Assembly: GCA_025463305.1 (NCBI GenBank)
Contig: JAOBWK010000069.1
Coordinates: forward strand, 50,969 to 114,968
Direction: 5' to 3'
Length of the DNA stretch: 64,000 nucleotides
From: Ilumatobacteraceae bacterium
GTDB lineage: Bacteria; Actinomycetota; Acidimicrobiia; Acidimicrobiales; Ilumatobacteraceae
The notes under the pieces are model-generated. The model saw only the letters and a program-made list of their open reading frames with translations. It had not been told where the DNA came from and did no database searches. Positions 41,225-48,351 of the stretch are shown piece by piece. Each line of letters starts with the position of its first letter. Position 1 is the first letter of the stretch. The position numbers and the translations under genes are program-made.

Positions 41225-42259
41225 ATGACCCGCCCGCCTGAAGCCGCTCTCGGCTGGACTCCGCAACTCGACGAGGCCTGGCGGGCACTCGGTGGACCGG
41301 GCACCCCGGGTCGCGTCATGCGCCTCGATCGGGGATGGAGCACGGTGCTGCAGACCATCGGCGACGAGCCGCTGCGGATCCGCAACATCGGTGCCGACGT
41401 GGCGGTCGGTGACTGGGTGGTGCCGTCCGACGACGGTGAGAAGGTCGACGCCGTCATCGCTCGCCAGAGCGCGTTCGTGCGCCGCGCATCGCACGAGGGC
41501 AACCGAGCGGAGGCGCACACGCTGGCGGCGAACATCGATGTGGTGTTCCTGGTGCACGGTCTGAACAGCCCTCCGAACCAGCGGCGGCTCGAGCGCGAGC
41601 TGGTGCTCGCGTTCGACAGCGGCGCGAAGCCGGTCGTGATCCTGTCGAAGCTCGATCTCGTCGATGATCCGGCAGTGATCGCCCGCTCGGTCGCGTCGCT
41701 GGAGGAGGTGGCGCTGGGAGTCCCCGTGCACGCGGCGAGCGGCATCACCCACGCCGGGTTGGAGACGCTGCGCGGCTACGCCGCCGACGGTCGGACGATG
41801 GCCCTGCTCGGCGCGAGCGGTGTCGGCAAGAGCACGCTCATCAACGCGCTCGTCGGCAACGACGCGCTGCGCACCAACGACGTCCGCTTCGGCGACCAAC
41901 GCGGGCGGCACACGACGACGGCGGCCGAGCTGGTGTCACTGCCGAGCGGCGGCTGGCTGCTCGACACACCGGGTGTGCGCGCGGTCAGCCTGTGGTTGAG
42001 CGGCGACGGGATCGAGCGGGCCTTCGCCGACGTGTTCGACCTGATGGACCACTGCCGGTTCCGCAACTGCAAGCACGAGGACGAGCCGGGCTGCGCGGTG
42101 CTCGCTGCCATCGCCGCCGGCACGTTGCCGGCCGTTCGGCTGGAGAGCCTGAAGCGGCTCGTGGCCGAGGAGGCCGCGCTCGAAGAGGAGCAGAAGGTGC
42201 ACCTGCGCGCCGCGGACAAGCGCGGGGTGCACCGCCCGCGCACGCACAACCGGTTCTGA
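41225..42259 (+). CDS. rsgA: Ribosome small subunit-dependent GTPase A
   Basis: A circularly permuted GTPase that helps 30S maturation and releases RbfA. The 344-residue protein has an OB-fold N-terminal domain (RIRNIGADVAVGDWVV), then the permuted order G4 (ILSKLDLVDD near 140), G1 (LLGASGVGKSTLINALVGN near 195), G2 (RGRHTTTAAEL), G3 (LDTPGV), and the zinc knuckle CRFRNCKHEDEPGCAV near residues 278-293, which lacks the fourth classical ligand order but keeps C-C-H-C. The frame is open upstream to 41126; ATG 41225 is taken from the promoter position. It converges on a lipoprotein gene. Confidence 0.93.
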   Translation: MTRPPEAALGWTPQLDEAWRALGGPGTPGRVMRLDRGWSTVLQTIGDEPLRIRNIGADVAVGDWVVPSDDGEKVDAVIARQSAFVRRASHEGNRAEAHTLAANIDVVFLVHGLNSPPNQRRLERELVLAFDSGAKPVVILSKLDLVDDPAVIARSVASLEEVALGVPVHAASGITHAGLETLRGYAADGRTMALLGASGVGKSTLINALVGNDALRTNDVRFGDQRGRHTTTAAELVSLPSGGWLLDTPGVRAVSLWLSGDGIERAFADVFDLMDHCRFRNCKHEDEPGCAVLAAIAAGTLPAVRLESLKRLVAEEAALEEEQKVHLRAADKRGVHRPRTHNRF

Positions 42260-42304
42260 CCGCGGCGGCCGTTCACCCGGTTGGGGCGGCTGGGTCGCGA
42301 CCGC

Positions 42305-42973
42305 TCAGCTGGCGATCGTCGCGGTGTCGGGGACACCGTCGATGGTGCCGAACGTGCCGACGGGCGGCAGCGTGTCGTACGACGCGGCCGGTGTGGCGGG
42401 CACCACGCTGCCGATGTCGCCAGGGTCGGTCGGGTCGATCACGCGTTGCGGGCAGTCGACCCCCGTGCCGCCGACGCGCACGTCGGCGCCGTACGTCGCC
42501 GTGTTGAGGCCCGCGGGGGACACCAGGTCGATCGTCAGCCGTGCGCAGCCCGTCGTCGGTGCAGTGGAGGTCCACACGCCGTCGTTCGACTGGGTGAACG
42601 TGCCGAGGTCCCAGGTGATGGTGGCGACATCGGCGCTGTTCGTCTTGATCTCCACCGGACCGCTCGCGTCGAGCAGGACAGGGTTGAAGCTGAAGACGAT
42701 GTAGCCGTCGCCGGTGATCGTGCCGCACTCGTAGGCACCGACGCCGAACGTAGCGTCGGTGCTCGTTCCGCCGATGATGATCGACGGTGCAGGGATGCGC
42801 TCGGCGTCTGGATCGCAGCTGCCGGGGATGGGCGCGGTGGAGCCGGTGGCGATCGAGAGCCCGGTCACCGACGGCGGCGTGGTGGTGGACGTGTCACTCG
42901 AGCACGCGGCGACCAGGGCGACCGTCGCGAGCGCTGACACGGCGAGCAGGCACAGACGTGGCGTTCGGCGCAT
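42305..42973 (-). CDS. Small lipoprotein of unknown function
   Basis: A 222-residue lipoprotein: signal peptide MRRTPRLCLLAVSALATVAL, lipobox LVAAC with Cys24, a Ser/Thr-rich spacer, then a beta-rich domain with four cysteines (GSCDPDAE, YECGTI, GCARLTI, DCPQRV). TACCGT on the minus strand (42981-42986) lies 7 nt before ATG 42973. The Thr/Pro-rich C-terminal tail is low complexity. No family recognised. The cysteine pattern suggests two disulphides in the cell envelope. Confidence 0.72.
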   Translation of the reverse strand: MRRTPRLCLLAVSALATVALVAACSSDTSTTTPPSVTGLSIATGSTAPIPGSCDPDAERIPAPSIIIGGTSTDATFGVGAYECGTITGDGYIVFSFNPVLLDASGPVEIKTNSADVATITWDLGTFTQSNDGVWTSTAPTTGCARLTIDLVSPAGLNTATYGADVRVGGTGVDCPQRVIDPTDPGDIGSVVPATPAASYDTLPPVGTFGTIDGVPDTATIAS

Positions 42974-43017
42974 CGGGTCGACGGTAGTCCACGGGGTCGC
43001 CCGGGCTCCGGCAGGCC

Positions 43018-43344
43018 TCAGCCACTGATGCTGGACGCGACCGCGACTGCGCGATCGAACCCCGTGCGCTCCAACCGCTGCCGAAGAGCGCCCGGCGAGC
43101 ACACGACCCGCAGGTCGCCGCCGGCATCTCGCGCCCGCCCCGCCGCCCCGAGCAGCACGCCGAGCGCCGTGTCGTCGCACGCGTACACGCCGTCGAGGTC
43201 GACCACGAGCACGGGTGGGTCGCTCTCGCGCAGCGCCCGGGTGAGCGCGTCGTGGAGTCGAGGCAGCGTGGCGAGATCGATCTCGCCGCTGACGCTGAGC
43301 ACGGCCCGGCCGCCGACCGTCGACGCGCGCACCAGGAGTTCCAC
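43018..43344 (-). CDS. STAS-domain protein (anti-anti-sigma-like)
   Basis: A 108-residue STAS domain related to SpoIIAA/RsbV. It shows VLSVSGEIDLATLPRLHDAL near residues 15-34 and VLVVDLDGVYACDDTALGVLLGAAGRARDAGGDLRVVC near 45-82. Active anti-sigma antagonists have D-S-S-G-L-G with a phosphorylatable Ser; here the motif is D-D-T-A-L-G, with Asp58 at that place, a possible fixed phosphomimic. TATCGT (minus strand, 43353-43358) lies 8 nt before the GTG start. It follows the Tad operon by 31 bp, but its own promoter suggests separate control. No RsbW-type kinase is in the window. Confidence 0.82.
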   Translation of the reverse strand: MELLVRASTVGGRAVLSVSGEIDLATLPRLHDALTRALRESDPPVLVVDLDGVYACDDTALGVLLGAAGRARDAGGDLRVVCSPGALRQRLERTGFDRAVAVASSISG

Positions 43345-43375
43345 GGCCGCTGACGATACCGATGCGGCAACGACA

Positions 43376-43795
43376 TCACGGAGGATCGAGGATCATCGTC
43401 GCCCTGCCCGACACCTCGACGTCGGGCAGCAATGCGCCGATCAGTGGCACATCGGTCCTGCTCGTCGAGGTGACGGTGACGGTGACGTAGGCGCCGTCGA
43501 CGGCTGTCGACACCCGCGGACCGCCGGTCCCGTCGTGGTCGACGACACCGTCGGCCGCAGCGGCCGCAGCGGCTGCCGCGGCAGCCGGATCCGCGGCCAC
43601 CGCTGCGGCGCGGGCTCCGACCCGGGCCGCCTCGATCACCGCCAGCTGGTCGCGGACGACCACGACCAGCTGGACGATCCCGAGCAGCAGCAGGCACAGC
43701 ACCGGCATCGCGAGCGCGAGCTCGACGGTCGCCTGTCCGGCATCGTCGTGGTCCGAGTGGGCCGATCGGCATGTGCGTGGCCGGAGTCGTCTCAC
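43376..43795 (-). CDS. TadE-like pilus assembly protein
   Basis: A 139-residue minor pilin-like protein. The TadE signature is DDAGQATVELALAMPVLCLLLLGIVQLVVVV near residues 18-48: a Gly-Gln/Glu pair before a hydrophobic helix. An Ala-rich run (about 68-80) and a beta-rich C-terminus follow. GTG 43795 overlaps the previous gene's stop by 4 nt, which fixes the start. It is the last gene of the CpaE-TadA-TadB-TadC-DUF4244-TadE series, matching Rv3660c-Rv3655c of mycobacteria. Confidence 0.82.
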   Translation of the reverse strand: MRRLRPRTCRSAHSDHDDAGQATVELALAMPVLCLLLLGIVQLVVVVRDQLAVIEAARVGARAAAVAADPAAAAAAAAAAADGVVDHDGTGGPRVSTAVDGAYVTVTVTSTSRTDVPLIGALLPDVEVSGRATMILDPP

Positions 43796-44019
43796 ACCCG
43801 GCTCGTGACCTCGTCGATCACCCGGTCGAACAGCCGGCCGATCTTGCCGGCGCCGCCACCGGAGGTCGCCCACGCCACGACGAGCAGGGCGATGACGGCG
43901 GCGCCGAGCAGGACGAGGGCGTACTCGGTGGTGGCCTGGCCGCGGTCCTGCAGCGAGGCGTTCCAACGGCGGAAGCGGTTGGACGTGCGGAGGTGGAATC
44001 GGATCAGTTGGTTGCGCAT
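43792..44019 (-). CDS. DUF4244 Flp-type pilin
   Basis: A 75-residue prepilin-like protein. A basic N-terminus (MRNQLIRFHLRTSNRFRRWN) leads to DRGQATTEYALVLLGAAVIALLVVAWA, the class III signal pattern G-Q-x-x-x-E-Y with processing before the hydrophobic helix. Length and sequence fit DUF4244, the actinobacterial Flp family. AGGAGG stands 5 nt before the ATG, implying strong translation, as expected for a major structural subunit. It lies in the Tad operon between TadC and TadE. Confidence 0.87.
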   Translation of the reverse strand: MRNQLIRFHLRTSNRFRRWNASLQDRGQATTEYALVLLGAAVIALLVVAWATSGGGAGKIGRLFDRVIDEVTSRV

Positions 44020-44053
44020 GGCGGCCTCCTGGGCGTCGACGGACGGTGGCCGT

Positions 44054-44782
44054 TCACGGGGTGAGCCCGCGCAACGACGAGAAGGTCCCGGCCATCAGCG
44101 GGACGATGGTGAGCAGCACGAACGACGGCAGCGTGCAGCCGACCAGGGGGAAGGCGAGGCGGATCGGCAGCTGCCGCGCAGAGGCCTCGGCGTTGCGCCG
44201 CCGCTGGGCCCTGGCGTCGTCGGCCAACCGCTCGAGCACGGGCGCCAGTGGCGTGCCGTAGCGGTCGGCGAGCGCCAGCGCATCGGCGAACGGCTGGGCG
44301 ATGACGCCGAGCCCGACGGGCGGATCGCGATGCAGCTCGGCGACGGCTTCGGCGAACCTCGCTCCCACGGTCATGCCGTGCTCGACGCATTCGAGGGACG
44401 GACGGATGCACGCGGGCGCGACGCCGCCGAGGACCTGCATCGAGCGCGCCGGCGTGCAGCCGGCGGCGATGGTGAGCACGAAGAGGTCCACGAAGTCCGG
44501 GTACGCGCCGGCGATGGCTGCGATCTGCCGTCGTTGGGATCGCAGCCGGCGGAACCGGGGTGTGATCGCGGCGACGACGCACACAGCGGCGCCGGCGATG
44601 ACACCTGTGACGGCCGCGACCGAGATGGCTCCGACGATGACGACGATGCGTCGGTCGACCCTCGGTCGGTGGTGAGCGTTCACTGTCGGGATCGACGGGA
44701 GCAGGCGGATCGGTCGTGGTCGCCAGCGGGCGCCGAGGATGACGACGATCGCCCCAGCGAGCAGACCGACGACGAGGCTCAT
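44054..44782 (-). CDS. TadC-like type II secretion F-domain protein
   Basis: A 242-residue inner-membrane platform protein of the Tad pilus. It has N-terminal hydrophobic helices (MSLVVGLLAGAIVVIL, VVIVGAISVAAVTGVIAGAAVCVVAAI), the T2SSF-type region YPDFVDLFVLTIAAGCTPARSMQVL near residues 94-118, GLGVIAQPFADALALADRYGTPLAPVLERLADDARAQRR near 155-193, and two C-terminal helices. The ATG overlaps the stop of the TadB gene by 4 nt. It works with TadB and the TadA ATPase. Confidence 0.87.
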   Translation of the reverse strand: MSLVVGLLAGAIVVILGARWRPRPIRLLPSIPTVNAHHRPRVDRRIVVIVGAISVAAVTGVIAGAAVCVVAAITPRFRRLRSQRRQIAAIAGAYPDFVDLFVLTIAAGCTPARSMQVLGGVAPACIRPSLECVEHGMTVGARFAEAVAELHRDPPVGLGVIAQPFADALALADRYGTPLAPVLERLADDARAQRRRNAEASARQLPIRLAFPLVGCTLPSFVLLTIVPLMAGTFSSLRGLTP

Positions 44783-45495
44783 GTCGCCCCCCGAACCACG
44801 CGCTGCATCGCCGCCCAGCCGGCGAGGTTGAGCACCAGCCCGAGCCCGACGCACGCGATGCCGGGTGGCGTGGCGACGAAGTGGCGAACGGAGGCGGTCG
44901 TGAGGATCGTCCAGCCGCCGAACGCGACAGGCAGGATCGTCAGGACGCGGGCCGACAGGCGGGCCTGCGCGCTCTGCGCCTGGCGCTCCTGCGCCACGGC
45001 CCGTCGTTCCCTCAACGTCGCGGCGGCCCGATCGAGCGACTCGCTGAGGTTGCCGCCCTGCGTCGCGCACAACCAGATCGCGTGGACCGCGAGGCCGATG
45101 TGCCGATCGTCGACGGGCTGGCGGGACATCGCCTGCTCGACCGACTCACCGCCCGCCATCGCGGCCGATACCGGCGCGAACGCGAGCGCGATCGGTGAAC
45201 CGGCGATGGACGCGGCCAACGCGCGACCGAGCGATTCACCGCTCGCACAGTGGCGTGCCGTGCGGTCGAGCAACGCTGCGACCTCACCGGCGTCGACGGC
45301 GCGGCGCGCAGCGCGTCGACGTTCGAACGTGTCGACGAGCACGTGCCAACGGGGCGCAGCGTCGCCTCGAGGAGCCACCGATCCCGTCTGTGTGACGCGG
45401 CGCCGTGCAGCCCGGCGGGACGATCGCCGGCCTGCCGCTGCACCGACGGCGAGACAGATGAACAGCGCCGAGACGGTGGCGACGACGGTGTTCAT
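44779..45495 (-). CDS. TadB-like pilus assembly membrane protein
   Basis: A 238-residue type II secretion F-domain protein. One N-terminal helix (MNTVVATVSALFICLAVGAA), a cytosolic helical domain (VAALLDRTARHCASGESLGRALAASIAG, GGNLSESLDRAAATLRERRAVAQERQAQSAQARLSARVL) and C-terminal helices (ILPVAFGGWTILTTASV, PGIACVGLGLVLNLAGWAAM) are visible. It overlaps TadA and TadC by 4 nt each. It is shorter than free-living TadB proteins, as is usual in the actinobacterial locus. Confidence 0.85.
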   Translation of the reverse strand: MNTVVATVSALFICLAVGAAAGRRSSRRAARRRVTQTGSVAPRGDAAPRWHVLVDTFERRRAARRAVDAGEVAALLDRTARHCASGESLGRALAASIAGSPIALAFAPVSAAMAGGESVEQAMSRQPVDDRHIGLAVHAIWLCATQGGNLSESLDRAAATLRERRAVAQERQAQSAQARLSARVLTILPVAFGGWTILTTASVRHFVATPPGIACVGLGLVLNLAGWAAMQRVVRGAT

Positions 45496-46628
45496 CGGCG
45501 GCTCCGGCTTCGGACTCCGCACCGTTCGCCACGCTCGACGAGCCATCGATGCGCGTCACCCGACTGCGGCTCGGCGAGCTCGACGATGTCGGTGATCCGT
45601 CGCCGGCCGTCGTCGAGCCGGTGGATGTGCACGACGGTGTCGATGCTGGATGCGATGGTGTCGCGGACCGCGTCGAGCGGCCACGCCGGGCTGTGCTGGG
45701 CGACGAGCGCTTCCAACCGGCGCAGCGCATCGCGTGGGCCGTTGGCATGCACGGTGCTCAGCGACCCGCTGTGGCCGGTGTTGAGCGCGCCGAGCATGTC
45801 GACGACCTCAGCGCCACGCACCTCGCCGACGACGATCCGATCGGGCCGCAGCCGCAGCGCCGTGCGAACGAGATCGGTCATCGTCACGGCGGGCGTGCCG
45901 TCGACGGTGGCCGGCCTGGTCTCCAGTCGGAGGACGTGGTCGGCGGCGAGCCGGAGCTCGGCTGTGTCCTCGAGCGTGACGATGCGCTCGTTGGCGGCCA
46001 CTCGCGATGCCAGCACGTTGAGCAGACTGGTCTTGCCCGATGAGGTGGCGCCGCTGATGAGCACGTTGCACCGCGCATCGATCAGGTCGGCGAGCACGGC
46101 GATCGCCGACGGCGCCGCGAACTCGTCGATGGTGCGCCGCCGCACGCCGAAGCGCCGCAGGCTGAGGCACGGCCCGTCGACGGCGATCGGCGGGATGACC
46201 GCGCACACCCGCGAGCCGTCCGGGAGCCGGGCGTCGACGATGGGGGAGAGCCGATCGAGGCGTCGGCCCAGTGGGCTGATGATCCGCTCGAGCAGTCGTG
46301 GCGCGACGTCGTCGGCGAGACGTCCGGCGAACGTCATCGTGCCGGCCCGCTCGACCCACACATCGCCGCCGTTGTTGACCATGACCTCGTCCACCGAGGC
46401 ATCGGCGACGAACGCCTGCAGCGGACCGAGGCCATGGCTGTGCGCGACCGCAGTGTGCGCCGTGGCCGTGACATCGTCGTCCGATGCGAGCGGCAACAGC
46501 TCTCGAGCGAACGCCTTCGCATGGACCAGGAGCGCGGCAGACGCGTCGTCGTCGGATCGGCGGGTCGATCCGGGCGGGAGCTCGGCGAGGCGCGCGCAGA
46601 TGGCCCTGACGGCGTCGTCGATCGTCAT
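45492..46628 (-). CDS. TadA-like secretion ATPase (VirB11/PulE family)
   Basis: Powers assembly of the Tad pilus. The 378-residue protein has an N-terminal domain with GLGPLQAFVADASVDEVMVNNGGDVWVERAG near residues 66-97, then the core ATPase: Walker A LISGATSSGKTSLLNVLA near 190-207, the Asp box IVTLEDTAELRL near 217, Walker B LRPDRIVVGEVRGAEV near 255 and the His box TGHSGSLSTVHANGPRDALRRLE near 278. The ATG overlaps the preceding CpaE-like gene by 4 nt. Confidence 0.93.
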   Translation of the reverse strand: MTIDDAVRAICARLAELPPGSTRRSDDDASAALLVHAKAFARELLPLASDDDVTATAHTAVAHSHGLGPLQAFVADASVDEVMVNNGGDVWVERAGTMTFAGRLADDVAPRLLERIISPLGRRLDRLSPIVDARLPDGSRVCAVIPPIAVDGPCLSLRRFGVRRRTIDEFAAPSAIAVLADLIDARCNVLISGATSSGKTSLLNVLASRVAANERIVTLEDTAELRLAADHVLRLETRPATVDGTPAVTMTDLVRTALRLRPDRIVVGEVRGAEVVDMLGALNTGHSGSLSTVHANGPRDALRRLEALVAQHSPAWPLDAVRDTIASSIDTVVHIHRLDDGRRRITDIVELAEPQSGDAHRWLVERGERCGVRSRSRR

Positions 46629-47269
46629 CCGACCAGGCTCCGCAGAGCGAACGACAGCGGGCGCGGCATGCGCGCGAGCAGGAGCCCCGCGTCGACGGCG
46701 CGAGCTACGGCTGGATCGAGGCTGATCTCCGCAACGACCGGGGCATGCACAGCGGCGGCCACGTCGTCGGCCCGCAACGCACGGCCGGGCTCGTGCACGA
46801 CCACCACGGCCGTCGGGGTGAGACCGCTGGCGGTCGCCCGACGGAGCGCCAGGTAGCACGGTCGGATCACCAGCAACCGGTGCTGGGCGGCCATCAGCAA
46901 CCCGTCCGGCGGGGCGCCGGTGCCGGCGTCGACGACACACGGCACGGCGCGGTCGGCGAGGTGTTGGCCGATGTCGCGCCAACGCGCATGGTCACCGCCG
47001 ACGGTGGCCGTGCCTCGCGGCACGACGCGCAACCCGGGCGAGGCCGCCACGCCGAGCGCATCGATGGCGTTCGGGGGCGCCGAGGTCGACGACACCCAGT
47101 CGAGCAGGCCCGGCCCGGACGGCTCGGCGATGCCGAGCGCGGCAGGCACATCGCCCGCGGCATCGAGCAGCCACGATGACTCGTGTTCGTCCGCCAGCAG
47201 CAGCGCGAGCGCGCACGAGACGACGGTGGTGCCGCTGCCACCCTTGGCGGCCCAGCAGACAGTGAGCAC
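46625..47269 (-). CDS. CpaE/septum-site-determining-like ATPase of the Tad locus
   Basis: A 214-residue MinD/ParA-type P-loop protein. The deviant Walker A is AAKGGSGTTVVSCALALLLA near residues 8-27, followed by WLLDAAGDVPAALG and PCVVDAGTG. C-terminal helices are reduced, and the first receiver-like domain of full CpaE is absent. In Caulobacter, CpaE places the Tad apparatus at the pole; the mycobacterial homologue Rv3660c heads the same gene order. GTG 47269 has GGGGG 6 nt upstream; a TTG at 47275 is the alternative. A minus-strand TAGGTT near 47342-47347 could be the operon's -10. Confidence 0.8.
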   Translation of the reverse strand: MLTVCWAAKGGSGTTVVSCALALLLADEHESSWLLDAAGDVPAALGIAEPSGPGLLDWVSSTSAPPNAIDALGVAASPGLRVVPRGTATVGGDHARWRDIGQHLADRAVPCVVDAGTGAPPDGLLMAAQHRLLVIRPCYLALRRATASGLTPTAVVVVHEPGRALRADDVAAAVHAPVVAEISLDPAVARAVDAGLLLARMPRPLSFALRSLVG

Positions 47270-47392
47270 GATCAACCCCCGAACCCGGCTGTCGCATGGG
47301 ACGACCGTCAGTTGGTTTCGACGAGGGGAAGCTCGCTGGGCAACCTACCGATCGGGGCGGCGCACGCCAACCTCAGTCGGCGCGCCGAACGC

Positions 47393-47467
47393 TCAGGAGC
47401 TCTTGACCTTCTTCGCTGCGAACGCGATGAGACCGACCAGGCCGAGGATGATCAGGATTTTCTTCAT
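47393..47467 (-). CDS. 24-residue membrane peptide (DLW-39-like start)
   Basis: A very short frame encoding MKKILIILGLVGLIAFAAKKVKSS, a membrane helix with a lysine-rich end (described here in words: basic start, 15 hydrophobic residues, KKVKSS). TATGGT on the minus strand (47475-47480) lies 7 nt before the ATG. It resembles the N-terminal half of the actinobacterial DLW-39 family but lacks the DLW end. The 123 bp between it and the Tad operon hold a possible promoter only. Confidence 0.5.
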   Translation of the reverse strand: MKKILIILGLVGLIAFAAKKVKSS

Positions 47468-47548
47468 GCGGGTCACCATAGACCACGCCGCTCCGCCGGC
47501 CGTCCAGCGCCGACGGTTGGAACGCCCGCGCGGCGGGTACGGCGGTGC

Positions 47549-48235
47549 GTGATCGCAACCCAGGTCGCCGTCCCCGCCAGCGAACAGAACCAGCATCGGA
47601 TCCGGCACGAGCTGCGCCGAGCCGTGCCATTGCTGCCCGTCATCCCCCTCATGATCCTCGCGATCTGGGGCATCGGCGTGCTGGTGATCCACTCACGCAT
47701 CGACGACTGGGATCTCTCCGCCGACCGCTGGCTGGCCGGGCACCGAGTCGGATGGCTGAACACCGCGACGGAGTGGGGCACGTACCTCGCCGAAACCATC
47801 CCGGTCATCGTGATCCTGCTCACTGCGATCGTCGTGGCCCGTCGCCGCACCGGCAACTGGCGCGCATCGGTGTTCATGGCCGTCGTCGTCGCCGGCGAGA
47901 AGATCGTGTACTTCGCGTCGTCGACGCTCGTGGCCCGTGCTCGGCCGCCGCTGCCGACCCTCGACAACACCTACGCCACGTCGAGCTTCCCGTCGGGACA
48001 CGTCGGCAGCGCCGTCACGCTCTACGCCGCGATCGCGCTGGCCGTCGGTGCGTGGCGCGGCCGCACGTACCTGATCGCGCTGATGGGCGTGATGCTGCTG
48101 TGCGTGTGCATCGTCGCGTTCTCGCGGATGTACCGCGGCTTCCACTACCCGAGCGACTGCGTCGCCGGCGCGCTCGTCGGCACGATCTGGACGACCCTCT
48201 GCGTCCGGGTGCTCCGCCCGATCAAGCAGGAGTAG
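47549..48235 (+). CDS. PAP2-superfamily membrane phosphatase
   Basis: A 228-residue membrane-bound acid phosphatase of the PAP2 type, acting on lipid phosphates such as undecaprenyl-pyrophosphate or phosphatidic acid. The three catalytic motifs are visible: KIVYFASSTLVARARPP (K-x6-R-P), SSFPSGHVGSAV (P-S-G-H) near residue 150 and SRMYRGFHYPSDCVAG (S-R-x5-H-x3-D) near 192. About six transmembrane helices surround them. GTG 47549 is chosen as the first start before the domain; the frame is open well upstream. Its stop lies 10 bp before the selenocysteine tRNA. Confidence 0.87.
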   Translation: MIATQVAVPASEQNQHRIRHELRRAVPLLPVIPLMILAIWGIGVLVIHSRIDDWDLSADRWLAGHRVGWLNTATEWGTYLAETIPVIVILLTAIVVARRRTGNWRASVFMAVVVAGEKIVYFASSTLVARARPPLPTLDNTYATSSFPSGHVGSAVTLYAAIALAVGAWRGRTYLIALMGVMLLCVCIVAFSRMYRGFHYPSDCVAGALVGTIWTTLCVRVLRPIKQE

Positions 48236-48245
48236 GGTCGTCGCC

Positions 48246-48341
48246 GGAGGTGTCCGGGTGCCTGGTGGACTCCGCCGCCTTCAAAGCGGTTGGGACGAGC
48301 GATCCTCGTCCGGCGGGTTCGATTCCCGTCCACCTCCGCCA
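48246..48341 (+). tRNA. selC: tRNA-Sec (anticodon TCA)
   Basis: A selenocysteine tRNA of 93 nt plus encoded CCA. The acceptor stem is GGAGGTG/CACCTCC (48246-48252 and 48331-48337) with G as discriminator. The anticodon stem GCCGC/GCGGT encloses CTTCAAA with TCA at 48281-48283, which reads UGA. A long variable arm (GGACGAG against CTCGTCC) and a T-arm containing GGGTTCGATTCCC follow. Length, UGA-reading anticodon and long variable arm separate it from tRNA-Ser. No selA, selB or selD gene is in the window. It sits just after the PAP2 gene on the same strand. Confidence 0.95.
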
Positions 48342-48351
48342 AGGAACGGCC

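Noticed and set aside
42260..42304. Terminator between rsgA and the lipoprotein gene
   Set aside because: Only a weak GC-rich partial stem can be drawn, without perfect pairing or a T-run.
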